Shown in pieces: positions 8,788-16,595 of a stretch of 30,932 nt of DNA (position 1 is its first letter; each line of letters begins with the position of its first letter). The notes below the pieces were generated by a model, which worked only from the letters and a program-made list of their open reading frames with translations, was not told the DNA's origin and did not search any database. The stretch covers positions 1 to 30,932 of the forward strand of contig CAJKUH010000022.1 in NCBI GenBank assembly GCA_905203045.1. The letters run 5' to 3'. Position numbers and translations under genes: made by a program. Source of the stretch: an uncultured Eggerthella sp. Its GTDB lineage: Bacteria; Actinomycetota; Coriobacteriia; Coriobacteriales; Eggerthellaceae.

Positions 8788-9940
8788 GAAGGAATTCGAC
8801 GAGACCACTTTGTGGACGCCGGCTAACGTCGTAACCCTTATCAGGATCCTTCTGGTTCCCGTATTCGTTGTTGCCATTATCTCTCCCTGGCCTGATTTCT
8901 TCCCGGAATGGGAAAGCGCGGAGCTTTGGAAGCCTTGGATTGCGGCATTGATCTTCGCTATTCTGTCATGCACTGACGCTTTGGACGGCTACCTTGCGCG
9001 TAGCAGGGGAGAGGTAACCAATTTCGGCAAGTTCATTGACCCGTTGGCCGACAAGATCCTGGTTGCCGCGGCGCTTTTGGCGCTTATCGAGCTTCAGGTT
9101 CTTCCTTCGTGGGTGGCTCTTCTCATCATCGCACGTGAGTTCATCGTTTCCGGCCTGCGCATGCTCGTTGCAACCCATGGCGTGGTTGTGGCGGCAAGCT
9201 GGTATGGCAAGGCAAAAACGGTGTTCCAGATCATTGCCATCCTTTTGTTCATCGTGAAAGAGTCGGATCTGCTGCTTGCCCTGCATCCTGATATGGAGCT
9301 GGGGCTGTACGTGGTTTCCTGGTTCTTCATGATTGTCGCGCTGATTCTGACCATTGTTTCCATGGTTGACTACTTTATGAAGTGCGCGCCTATCCTTGGA
9401 TTCGGCAATGCGGGCGCGAAGAACAAGGACGAACAGGTCAAGTCGGGCTGTACCGCGAAAGAGGTTATCGACTTGGCGGTTAAGGCAGGCAAGCACCTCT
9501 CCACGGCGGAAAGCTGCACGGGCGGTCTTATCGGCGGGGCTCTTACGGCGGTTCCGGGCAGCTCTGCTGCTGTGGAGGGCGGCATTATCAGCTATTCGAA
9601 CGATGTGAAGATGAACGTGCTTGGCGTTTCCAGCGACGATCTTGAGCGTGTCGGAGCAGTAAGCTCTGAAGTTGCCGCGTCTATGGCAGAAGGTTCGAGG
9701 CGCGTTGCCCAGTCCGATATTGCCGTTTCGGTTACCGGCATTGCGGGCCCCGGTGGAGCCGTTCCCGGAAAGCCGGTTGGCACAGTGTGGTTCGGGCTCG
9801 CAACCAAACAAGGAACCCACACATTCGTCCGTCACTTCAAAGGCGACCGCGATGCTGTTCGCTCGGCAACCGTGGCGTTTGCGCTTGAGTTGTTCGCCTA
9901 TGCGCTTGACCCGAGCAGGACAAAGCCGGTTTCCAATTAA
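8780..9940 (+). CDS. pgsA-cinA: Fused CDP-glycerol phosphate transferase (PgsA) and CinA C-terminal domain
   Basis: 386 residues, two enzymes in one frame. Residues 1-~205 are a polytopic CDP-alcohol phosphatidyltransferase whose motif D-x2-DG-x2-AR-x8-G-x3-D-x3-D runs from Asp66 to Asp91. This is expected to make phosphatidylglycerol phosphate from CDP-diacylglycerol and glycerol 3-phosphate in the membrane. Residues ~218-380 are the CinA C-terminal domain (STAESCTGGL, PGSSA, GGIISYSN, VTGIAGPGG), a nicotinamide mononucleotide deamidase (PncC); the N-terminal MoCF domain of full CinA is absent. The start is GTG at 8780 with GGAGG six bases upstream, inside rimO. Separate pgsA and cinA genes usually stand before recA, so the fusion keeps the order. 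Confidence 0.92.
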   Translation: MTEKEFDETTLWTPANVVTLIRILLVPVFVVAIISPWPDFFPEWESAELWKPWIAALIFAILSCTDALDGYLARSRGEVTNFGKFIDPLADKILVAAALLALIELQVLPSWVALLIIAREFIVSGLRMLVATHGVVVAASWYGKAKTVFQIIAILLFIVKESDLLLALHPDMELGLYVVSWFFMIVALILTIVSMVDYFMKCAPILGFGNAGAKNKDEQVKSGCTAKEVIDLAVKAGKHLSTAESCTGGLIGGALTAVPGSSAAVEGGIISYSNDVKMNVLGVSSDDLERVGAVSSEVAASMAEGSRRVAQSDIAVSVTGIAGPGGAVPGKPVGTVWFGLATKQGTHTFVRHFKGDRDAVRSATVAFALELFAYALDPSRTKPVSN

Positions 9941-9969
9941 CTTTCATACCGTTTTCGCTTTACTTTCGC

Positions 9970-10002
9970 ACCGCGTTCTCATTGATATGAGAACGCGGTT
10001 TT
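9970..10002 (+). terminator. Terminator between pgsA-cinA and recA
   Basis: A perfect 13-base-pair stem (9970-9982 with 9987-9999, ACCGCGTTCTCAT and its complement) with a four-base loop, followed by TTT. It precedes the recA promoter. Confidence 0.85.
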
Positions 10003-10031
10003 AGGATGGTGGCGACCTGAGCGGGAAGTTC

Positions 10032-10060
10032 TTGCAATCGAACGCATGTTCGGGTATTCT
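10032..10060 (+). promoter_or_regulatory. recA promoter with embedded LexA box
   Basis: A -35 TTGCAA (10032-10037) and a -10 TATTCT (10055-10060) are exactly 17 bases apart. The spacer contains CGAACGCATGTTCG (10039-10052), a perfect match to the Gram-positive LexA/DinR box GAAC-N4-GTTC. LexA bound here would block RNA polymerase, so recA should be SOS-induced. The matching repressor is encoded at 20013. Confidence 0.88.
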
Positions 10061-10100
10061 CGTTTAGGTCCAAACGCAACACCTTCAACTAGGAGAAGAA

Positions 10101-11138
10101 ATGAGCCAGGACAAAGCTAAAACCCTGAAGATCACCACCGATCAAATCGAACAGAAGTTCGGCAAGGGCGCCATCATGAAGTTGGGTGACAACACCAACA
10201 TGCAGGTAGGCGTTATTCCTACGGGCGCCCTTCCTTTGGATATTGCCCTTGGTATCGGAGGCGTGCCACGTGGCCGCATCGTTGAGGTCTACGGCCCAGA
10301 ATCCAGCGGTAAAACCACCATTGCGCTGCACATCATCGCCGAGGCACAGGCTGCAGGCGGCGTTGTTGCCTTTATCGATGCTGAGCATGCCCTCGACCCG
10401 GTGTATGCCGCTAAGTTGGGTGTCGATGTCGACGAAATGCTCATCTCTCAGCCAGACACAGGCGAGCAGGCACTTGAAATCTGCGACATGCTGGTCCGCT
10501 CCGGCGCCATCGACTGTGTGGTTATCGACTCGGTTGCCGCACTGGTACCTCGCGCGGAAATCGAAGGCGAGATCGGCGATACCACTGTCGGCTTGCAAGC
10601 CCGTTTGATGAGCCAAGCACTGCGCAAGCTTGCCGGATCACTTTCGCGTTCCAACACCACCTGCGTGTTCATCAATCAGCTGCGTGAGAAGATCGGCGTT
10701 ATGTTCGGCAATCCCGAAACCACTACGGGTGGTCGTGCCCTGAAGTTCTACTCGAGCGTTCGCCTGGATGTCCGCCGCTTCGACTCCGTTAAGAAAGACG
10801 GCGAGTTCATCGGCAATCGCGTACGTGTCAAGGTCGTCAAGAACAAGGTTGCACCGCCGTTTCGTCAGGCGGAGTTCGACATCATGTACGGCGAGGGCAT
10901 TTCGAAAGAAGGCTGCGTGCTCGACATGGGCGTTGAGGCCGGCTTCGTGAAAAAGAGCGGCTCTTGGTTCAACTACGGTGATGAGCGCCTTGGGCAGGGA
11001 CGCGAGGCAGCGAAGCGTACCCTGAAGGAAAACCCCGATATCCGCAACGAGATTGAAACCAAGGTTCGCGCTGAATACGGTTTGCCTCCCGTGGGTGATG
11101 CCGCAGCAGCCAAGACCGACGAAGAAGCTAAGGCGTAA
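10101..11138 (+). CDS. recA: Recombinase RecA
   Basis: 345 residues. Forms the ATP-dependent filament on single-stranded DNA for strand exchange and serves as co-protease for LexA self-cleavage. Walker A GPESSGKT is at residues 65-72, with the MAW/loop segments (VVIDSVAALVPRAEIEGEIGD), loop L2 (FINQLREKIGVMFGNPETTTGG) and the conserved KVVKNKVAPPF. AGGAG lies before the ATG at 10101. The C-terminus is short and acidic. Transcribed from the LexA-controlled promoter just upstream and followed nine bases later by recX. Confidence 0.98.
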   Translation: MSQDKAKTLKITTDQIEQKFGKGAIMKLGDNTNMQVGVIPTGALPLDIALGIGGVPRGRIVEVYGPESSGKTTIALHIIAEAQAAGGVVAFIDAEHALDPVYAAKLGVDVDEMLISQPDTGEQALEICDMLVRSGAIDCVVIDSVAALVPRAEIEGEIGDTTVGLQARLMSQALRKLAGSLSRSNTTCVFINQLREKIGVMFGNPETTTGGRALKFYSSVRLDVRRFDSVKKDGEFIGNRVRVKVVKNKVAPPFRQAEFDIMYGEGISKEGCVLDMGVEAGFVKKSGSWFNYGDERLGQGREAAKRTLKENPDIRNEIETKVRAEYGLPPVGDAAAAKTDEEAKA

Positions 11139-11146
11139 CGCTTTTC

Positions 11147-11704
11147 ATGGTGTACATTGATCTTCAGACGCTTGCGGAGTACCTTCCGCAAGCGTCTTCT
11201 TCATCAAGGGGCGAAGAATTTCCCGAAACAGAGAATGAGGCCAACGAGCGAAAAGAGGCTTTCAAGAAGATAGAGCGGTTGGTTAAAGTGCGCGATCGTT
11301 CTGTCTGCGAGACAAAGAAGCGCCTGGAGCGCGATGGGTTCAGCGAGCAGTCAAGTCGCTATGCGATCGACCGTGCGCTCGCGGTTGGATACCTAGACGA
11401 CAGGCGCTTTGCCGATGTGCTGGTTCGTTCGCGTTTGCGCGCGGGAAAGGGATTATCGGGCATCGTTCGTGAGCTGAAGAACCACGCAATCGATCCTTTC
11501 GAGATGCTCGAGGGCTTTCCTGAAGAGTATCTTTCGCGGGTTCCCAGCCAACTGGATGCGGCTTTCGCGCTTTTGTGCCGTAAACCTCCTCGCGCAAAGA
11601 ATGCGAAGCAGGCGGCATACGCGAAGCTTATACGTTCGGGATATTCTGCAAGCGTGGCAGCCGAAGCCACAAAAAGATGGTGGGACCATCGCTCTGAATC
11701 CTAG
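11147..11704 (+). CDS. recX: RecA regulator RecX
   Basis: 185 residues. RecX binds RecA filaments and limits their growth and activity. The three-helix repeats are visible from about residue 40 (KIERLVKVRDRSVCETKKRL, FSEQSSRYAIDRALAVGYLD, RFADVLVRSRLRAGKGLSGI). The first ~40 residues are not conserved. The ATG at 11147 is the only in-frame ATG ahead of the repeats but has only a weak ribosome-binding site. A strong hairpin covers codons 7-17 (see 11166-11197). Co-transcription with recA is likely but attenuated. Confidence 0.9.
   Translation: MVYIDLQTLAEYLPQASSSSRGEEFPETENEANERKEAFKKIERLVKVRDRSVCETKKRLERDGFSEQSSRYAIDRALAVGYLDDRRFADVLVRSRLRAGKGLSGIVRELKNHAIDPFEMLEGFPEEYLSRVPSQLDAAFALLCRKPPRAKNAKQAAYAKLIRSGYSASVAAEATKRWWDHRSES
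11166..11197 (+). promoter_or_regulatory. Stem-loop at the recA-recX junction, inside the recX 5' coding region
   Basis: A perfect 13-base inverted repeat (AGACGCTTGCGGA at 11166-11178, complement at 11185-11197) with a six-base loop, followed by TCTTCTTCATC, which is only mildly T-rich. It may act as a partial terminator after recA or hinder recX translation, limiting RecX relative to RecA. In E. coli an intercistronic terminator does this; the role here is inference. Confidence 0.6.
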
Positions 11705-11730
11705 GTTTTCTTCCCGTTTAGCGTCTTATC

Positions 11731-11771
11731 AGAAAAAACGGTGCGTCTAGCTAAGTGACGCGCCGTTTTCT
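11731..11771 (+). terminator. Terminator after recX
   Basis: Stem AACGGTGCGTC / GACGCGCCGTT (one G-T type mismatch), flanked by an A-run on the left arm and TTTTCT on the right. Located 27 bases after the recX stop. Confidence 0.7.
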
Positions 11772-11888
11772 GGCCATTGAGCCTATTTTTAGGCTATTAT
11801 CAAATAGCTTGAGCTTACGCACCGGAATCGGTGCTTTTAGATATTTTTCTACAACGTAATAGTGTCGCTTCTTCTTGGCGTGTGCTCT

Positions 11889-11924
11889 TGCCCCGGTATA
11901 CCAGGGCATTTTTATTGCCCTTTT
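11889..11924 (+). promoter_or_regulatory. Two overlapping, mutually exclusive hairpins in the rny leader
   Basis: TGCCC (11889-11893) can pair with GGGCA (11904-11908), followed by TTTTT. Alternatively the same GGGCA can pair with TGCCC at 11916-11920, followed by TTTT. Each form looks like a weak intrinsic terminator, and only one can exist at a time. Smaller hairpins lie upstream (AGCCT/AGGCT near 11780-11795; CACCG/CGGTG near 11820-11833). This resembles an attenuator leader 40 bases before rny, but no known riboswitch is recognised. Confidence 0.4.
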
Positions 11925-11964
11925 GCCTTTCAAAACAAACGCAGTATGAACGAAAGGGAGCTAC

Positions 11965-13500
11965 ATGATTGAAACTATAATCGCCGCTGTTGTAGCGATT
12001 GTTGTTGGCTTTTTGATCGGTTATTTTCTGATGCAGAAGGTGCTCAAAGAGCGCAACGAGGCTACGGCGCTTGAGGCGCAGAATACCTTGACCGATGCCC
12101 AGCGTGAGGCAGAGAGCCTGAAACGCGAGGCTCTTGTCGAGGCTAAAGACGAGGTTCTGAAGTTGAAGCAGGATGCTGAGCGTGAAAGCAAAGAGCGCAT
12201 GAAGGAAGTGCGTTCTGCTGAAAACCACCTTAACCAGCGTGAGCAGAGCCTTGACAAGCGTACCGAGGCGCTTGACCACCGTGAACATCAGATTTCTTCC
12301 CTGCAGGGTCAGGTAGACCGTCGCGCCAAGGATATTGAACGTGCCGAAGCAGAAGTCGCAACTCGCCTCGAACAGGTTGCCGGCCTCACTGCCGAAGAAG
12401 CCAAAACCGAATTGCTCGACGGCTTGAAGGAAGAGTGCGTTCACGAATCTGCCACTATCATCCGCGATTCCGAAGCACGCACGCGTGCTGAAGCAGACAA
12501 GAAGGCTCGTGAGATTCTCAGCGTTGCCATTCAGCGTCTTGCCGCAGACCATACCTCTCAGATCACGGTTTCCACCATTCATATTCCCTCTGACGACTTG
12601 AAAGGCCGCATCATCGGCCGCGAAGGTCGTAACATTCGCTCGTTCGAGCAGATCACCGGCACCAACCTCATCATCGACGACACTCCCGAGTGCGTTACGG
12701 TTTCCACTCACGACCCGGTTCGCCGTGAAATCGCAAGCGTAACCATGCAGAACCTCATCAGCGACGGCCGCATCCATCCTGCTCGCATCGAAGAGATGTA
12801 CCACAAGGCTGAGCGCTATGTTAATCAGCAGATCAAGGAAGCTGCCTCCCAGGCAACGTTCGATACCGGCATCCATGATTTGAATCCGGAGCTGGAAAAG
12901 ATCCTTGGCCGTCTGCGCTATCGCACCTCTTATGGTCAGAACGTGCTGAACCACTCTCTTGAGGTTGCCTACCTTTGTGGCATGATGGCCTCCGAGCTTG
13001 GTCTGGACCCCGTTCCCGCTAAGCGTGCTGGCTTGCTGCATGATATCGGCAAGGCTGTCGACCATGAGATCGAAGGTTCGCATGCTGTTATCGGCGCCGA
13101 TCTTGCCCGTCGCTATGGCGAGGATCCCATGATCGTCCATGCCATCGAAGCTCATCACAACGATGTTGAGCCCAACAGCGTGATCGATGTCTTGGTTCAG
13201 GCTGCTGACGCTGTTTCGGCTGCTCGTCCTGGTGCCCGCAAGGAGAACATCGAGTCGTACATCAAGCGCCTTGAAAAGCTCGAGGAGATTGCGAACTCCT
13301 ATCCTGGCGTTGAGCGCACGCATGCCATTCAGGCAGGCCGCGAGGTTCGCGTTATCGTTACCCCGGAAAAGGTTGACGAGGCTCATGCTACGGTGCTTGC
13401 GCACGACATCGCCCATCAGATTCAGAGCGAGACGAAGTATCCCGGCCAGGTAAAGGTCGTGGTGATTCGCGAAACGCGCGCTGTGGACTACGCGAAGTAA
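11965..13500 (+). CDS. rny: Ribonuclease Y
   Basis: 511 residues. Membrane-anchored endoribonuclease that starts mRNA decay in many Gram-positives. An N-terminal membrane helix (about residues 3-24) leads into a long charged coiled coil (about 28-190). The KH RNA-binding domain follows at about 205-270 (LKGRIIGREGRNIRSFE), then the HD phosphohydrolase domain with His359-Asp360 in LLHDIGKAVDHE and AIEAHHNDVE. The C-terminus QVKVVVIRETRAVDYAK is typical. GAAAGGGAG precedes the ATG. Together with rnj at 1128 this organism carries both RNase J and RNase Y. A strong terminator follows. Confidence 0.97.
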   Translation: MIETIIAAVVAIVVGFLIGYFLMQKVLKERNEATALEAQNTLTDAQREAESLKREALVEAKDEVLKLKQDAERESKERMKEVRSAENHLNQREQSLDKRTEALDHREHQISSLQGQVDRRAKDIERAEAEVATRLEQVAGLTAEEAKTELLDGLKEECVHESATIIRDSEARTRAEADKKAREILSVAIQRLAADHTSQITVSTIHIPSDDLKGRIIGREGRNIRSFEQITGTNLIIDDTPECVTVSTHDPVRREIASVTMQNLISDGRIHPARIEEMYHKAERYVNQQIKEAASQATFDTGIHDLNPELEKILGRLRYRTSYGQNVLNHSLEVAYLCGMMASELGLDPVPAKRAGLLHDIGKAVDHEIEGSHAVIGADLARRYGEDPMIVHAIEAHHNDVEPNSVIDVLVQAADAVSAARPGARKENIESYIKRLEKLEEIANSYPGVERTHAIQAGREVRVIVTPEKVDEAHATVLAHDIAHQIQSETKYPGQVKVVVIRETRAVDYAK

Positions 13501-13511
13501 CAACCTCTACT

Positions 13512-13539
13512 GCCCGCGCTTTTGGCGCGGGCTTTTTTC
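13512..13539 (+). terminator. Rho-independent terminator after rny
   Basis: A GC-only eight-base-pair stem (GCCCGCGC / GCGCGGGC) is followed by TTTTTTCTT. It ends five bases before the ATG of the next gene, leaving no room there for a normal ribosome-binding site. Confidence 0.88.
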
Positions 13540-13543
13540 TTAT

Positions 13544-14629
13544 ATGCCTGATACCTCATTGCAACATTTCATCGAACAGCTTTCCGGCGAAGACCATTCC
13601 CGCGTCCAGGATGACTTGGGAAATGGCTTTGTGCGCCTGAAAGCGGCCGAGGCGCAGCGCCGTCAAGCCAAGCAGGATATTCGTTCTTCCGAAGATGTGG
13701 TTATCGAGCTTCTTCGCAATGCGCGTGATGCCCATGCCAAGGCGATTTTCATTGCAACCTGGGCCACAAAGGAGCAACGTTTTCTTACCATGCTCGACGA
13801 CGGGGACGGCGTTCCCTTTGAGCTTCAAGAGACCATCTTCGAGCCGTTTGTTACCTCCAAGCTCGATTCTTTTCATGCCGATAGATGGGGCGTGCACGGC
13901 AGAGGCATGGCGCTGTACTCCATTCGCCAGAATGCCGACAAGGCTCAGATTGTCGCCTCTGCTCCAGGATTGGGCTCCGTGTTCTCCGTTACTACCTCGT
14001 TTTTGCGTTTAGGCGAAAAGCGCGATCAATCCAGTGCACCCTGCATTACGAAAGGCGAAGACGGGAAGCCCGTTTTGCGTGGACCACATAACATCTTGCG
14101 TACAGTGCTTGAGTTCGCAATCGAGGAACGTGGTTCGGTAGCGGTTTACTTGGGAAGCGCTGCAGAAATTGTTTCGACGTTGTATTGGCTGGGACGCTCT
14201 GCAGCCAGCAAAGTCGCGGTGCTTCCTTCCGTTGTGACTGATGAGGTGCCGTTTATTCAGCGTTTTGCCTTGTGCGAAGATGCTTCATCGTTGTCTGACC
14301 TTTCATGTCGTTTAGGTCTTCCCATGTCGTCGCGCACCGCTTACCGCATTATGAAGGGAGAGGTAAAGCCCCTGCCAACCCATATGCAGGCAATGTTGGG
14401 GAAGGCTGACGACGATATTGCCAATGAAGTCGTTAATGGACACGGGAACCTGCGCAAGGAGCGATCGGTACGCATCGCGAAGGAAGATCTAGATACGTTT
14501 TCAGAAAGTTTGAAGCCATGTTTCTCGTCGTTGGCGCAGGCTTACTACCTAGATTCAGATGTCGAGGTAAGCGCTCGCTGCTCAAGAGATGAACTTGTGG
14601 TCAGAATTCCCCTTAGAAGAATCGACTAG
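13544..14629 (+). CDS. GHKL-type ATPase-domain protein of unknown function
   Basis: 361 residues. The N-terminal half (about 45-150) is a HATPase_c/GHKL domain: N-box VIELLRNARDAHA, G1 box LDDGDGVP, FEPFVTSK and G2 box GVHGRGMALYSIR. There is no phospho-acceptor histidine domain, receiver, sensor or membrane segment, so it is not a standard sensor kinase; an Hsp90/MutL/anti-sigma-like ATPase is possible. The C-terminal ~190 residues are not recognised. The ATG at 13544 lies directly after the rny terminator and lacks a ribosome-binding site, so it may be leaderless or start downstream. It stands between rny and spoVS. Confidence 0.8.
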   Translation: MPDTSLQHFIEQLSGEDHSRVQDDLGNGFVRLKAAEAQRRQAKQDIRSSEDVVIELLRNARDAHAKAIFIATWATKEQRFLTMLDDGDGVPFELQETIFEPFVTSKLDSFHADRWGVHGRGMALYSIRQNADKAQIVASAPGLGSVFSVTTSFLRLGEKRDQSSAPCITKGEDGKPVLRGPHNILRTVLEFAIEERGSVAVYLGSAAEIVSTLYWLGRSAASKVAVLPSVVTDEVPFIQRFALCEDASSLSDLSCRLGLPMSSRTAYRIMKGEVKPLPTHMQAMLGKADDDIANEVVNGHGNLRKERSVRIAKEDLDTFSESLKPCFSSLAQAYYLDSDVEVSARCSRDELVVRIPLRRID

Positions 14630-14684
14630 GTCGTTTCTTGCGATTGAGCTCGCCAAATGAAATGATTCCTTCTTCATACTATAT

Positions 14685-14713
14685 TTGCCTGTTTATCGTC
14701 ATATGAGTACAAT
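14685..14713 (+). promoter_or_regulatory. Probable spoVS-miaB promoter
   Basis: TTGCCT (14685-14690) and TACAAT (14708-14713) are separated by 17 bases in an AT-rich intergenic stretch, about 78 bases before the spoVS start. Confidence 0.5.
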
Positions 14714-14790
14714 ATATCGGCGTAAATCAACCTGATTTGCAGTCAAAACACACCATCAAACGCACCACTGACTACCGAAAGAAACGCACT

Positions 14791-15144
14791 ATGAGTGAAA
14801 CTTCCGCCAAGCCGTCTAGCATCCCCCAAGCAGGTGGATGCCTAAAGGTTTCTTCCAAATCTTCCCCAGCTTCCGTTGCTGGAGCCATTGCCGGAATGAT
14901 GAAAGACGGCGTACCTGTTGAAATTCAATCAGTTGGGGCGGGAGCCGTTAACCAAGCTGTTAAGGCGATTGCGATTTCTCGTGGCTTTCTTTCTCCTGTA
15001 GGAATCGAAATCGTTTGTGTTCCTTCTTTCGCCGATATCGTCATCGATGGCGAATACCGCACTGCTATACGTTTTTCGGTAGAGCCGCGTGCTCCTTTCC
15101 CGCCATTTGAGGCTGCTTCCGCGCAGTCGTCTGAATCAAAATAG
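14791..15144 (+). CDS. spoVS: Stage V sporulation protein S (SpoVS) family protein
   Basis: 117 residues from the ATG at 14791 (MSETSAKPS); the frame runs up to 14737 with no good start. The central ~86 residues are the whole SpoVS domain: LKVSSKSSPASVAGAIAGMM, IQSVGAGAVNQAVKAIAISR, IVCVPSFADIVIDGEYRTAI, VEPR. SpoVS is a small Alba-like fold, thought to bind nucleic acid. In Bacillus it is needed for spore development, but it is also common in non-spore-formers. The short N- and C-terminal tails are extra. It lies eight bases before miaB, so the two are probably one operon. Confidence 0.93.
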   Translation: MSETSAKPSSIPQAGGCLKVSSKSSPASVAGAIAGMMKDGVPVEIQSVGAGAVNQAVKAIAISRGFLSPVGIEIVCVPSFADIVIDGEYRTAIRFSVEPRAPFPPFEAASAQSSESK

Positions 15145-15152
15145 AGGTTTAC

Positions 15153-16595
15153 ATGACGAATCACACCACCATCTTCGAGCCCCACGATTCTGCGCAGGGT
15201 TCTTCTCCTCTTACGCATATACTCGATTGGAGCGATCTTTCAGGCAGCCCCATTGCCGGAAAGACGTTTTCCGTTGTTACGTTCGGCTGCCAGATGAACA
15301 AGCACGACTCCGAACGTATCGTGGGTATGCTCACGGCATTGGGCGCTACCGAGGTGGAAACGGTAGAGGAGTCGGACATCATCATCTTCGTCACGTGCTG
15401 CGTGCGCGAAGCTGCCGATGTTCGTCTTATGGGGCAGGTTGCCTCCCTTAAGAACGTGCCGCTTCGTGAAAATGCTCCCGTTGATAAGCGCATTGTGGTA
15501 ATTGGCGGTTGCATTGGCCAGCGCGATGGCGCTGAACTGGTTGAAAAGCTTCCCCATGTCGACGTTGTTTTCGGAACATTCAACTTGGCAAGCTTGCCTC
15601 GTCTTATCGAGCAAACGCTTCTTACCGGCGAACATGAGGTCGAGGTTTTATCAGAAGCCTCAGATTTTCCAACCGACCTTCCCAGTGAGCGTGAATCGAA
15701 GTGGTCGGCATGGCTACCTATCTCGATTGGCTGCAACAACTTCTGCTCTTATTGCATCGTTCCGTATGTGCGTGGCCGCGAAAAGTCCCGTCCAATGGAA
15801 GATATCGTTGCCGATGCGCAGGCGTTGATGGCCGATGGCGTAAAAGAGATAACGCTTTTGGGTCAGAACGTTAACTCCTATGGCCGCGATTTGTACGACG
15901 AACCTCGTTTTGCCGATTTGCTTCGTGCGGTTTCCGCAACGGGGATCGAGCGCATCCGCTTTGCCACTTCGCACCCGAAGGACTTGAACGACGACGTTAT
16001 CAAGGCTTTTGGGGAACTCGACAACCTTATGCCGGCGCTCCATCTTCCCGTTCAATCGGGCTCCAACACGATTCTGAAGGCAATGCACCGTCGCTATACG
16101 CGCGAGCATTATCTTGAAACCATCAAGAAGCTCCGCGAAGTGCGTCCCGACATTGCTCTTTCCACTGACGTCATCGTGGGCTTCCCTGGCGAAACCGAAG
16201 AAGATTTCCAGCAAACCTACGACCTGATCAAGGAAGTAGGCTACACGCAGGTGTTCACGTTTATCTACTCCAAACGCGAGGGAACTCCTGCTGCGCGTAT
16301 GGAGGACAATACGCCTCGTGAGGTTATCCAAGAACGTTTTGAGCGCTTGGTCGACCTGGTTCAGGAAGGCGCGTTGGAAGCGAATCAGGCTGAGGCGGGT
16401 AAGGTTGTTCCTGTCCTTGTCGAAGGCGCATCAAAGCGCGATGAATCGGTGCTAATGGGCAGGAGCCCCAAGAACCAGACAGTTCATGCTCCTATTCCCG
16501 AAGGCGTTTCCATAGAGGAGCTTCAGGGCACCATAGTCAACGTTCGCGTTGACGTGGCGCGTGCATGGTATTTGAGGGGCCAGGTTGTTTCGTGA
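15153..16595 (+). CDS. miaB: tRNA-2-methylthio-N6-dimethylallyladenosine synthase MiaB
   Basis: 480 residues. Radical SAM methylthiotransferase acting on i6A37 of tRNAs that read UNN codons, the step after MiaA. A ~38-residue non-conserved N-terminal extension precedes the UPF0004 domain (VTFGCQMNKHDSERI, with later cysteines in VTCCVREAAD and GGCIGQRDG). The radical SAM motif CNNFCSYC is at residues 194-201, and a TRAM domain lies at the C-terminus. GAGG precedes the ATG. The stop overlaps the GTG start I prefer for miaA (GTGA), so synthesis of the two enzymes is likely coupled. Confidence 0.96.
   Translation: MTNHTTIFEPHDSAQGSSPLTHILDWSDLSGSPIAGKTFSVVTFGCQMNKHDSERIVGMLTALGATEVETVEESDIIIFVTCCVREAADVRLMGQVASLKNVPLRENAPVDKRIVVIGGCIGQRDGAELVEKLPHVDVVFGTFNLASLPRLIEQTLLTGEHEVEVLSEASDFPTDLPSERESKWSAWLPISIGCNNFCSYCIVPYVRGREKSRPMEDIVADAQALMADGVKEITLLGQNVNSYGRDLYDEPRFADLLRAVSATGIERIRFATSHPKDLNDDVIKAFGELDNLMPALHLPVQSGSNTILKAMHRRYTREHYLETIKKLREVRPDIALSTDVIVGFPGETEEDFQQTYDLIKEVGYTQVFTFIYSKREGTPAARMEDNTPREVIQERFERLVDLVQEGALEANQAEAGKVVPVLVEGASKRDESVLMGRSPKNQTVHAPIPEGVSIEELQGTIVNVRVDVARAWYLRGQVVS

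Noticed and set aside
11862..11972. 36-codon GTG frame in the rny leader overlapping the rny start, possible leader peptide
   Set aside because: No ribosome-binding site and no run of regulatory codons; probably chance.
11815..13503. 562-codon open frame on the minus strand opposite rny
   Set aside because: Mirror of a strongly coding gene with biased codons; no domain, no start signal, and rny on the plus strand is unmistakable.
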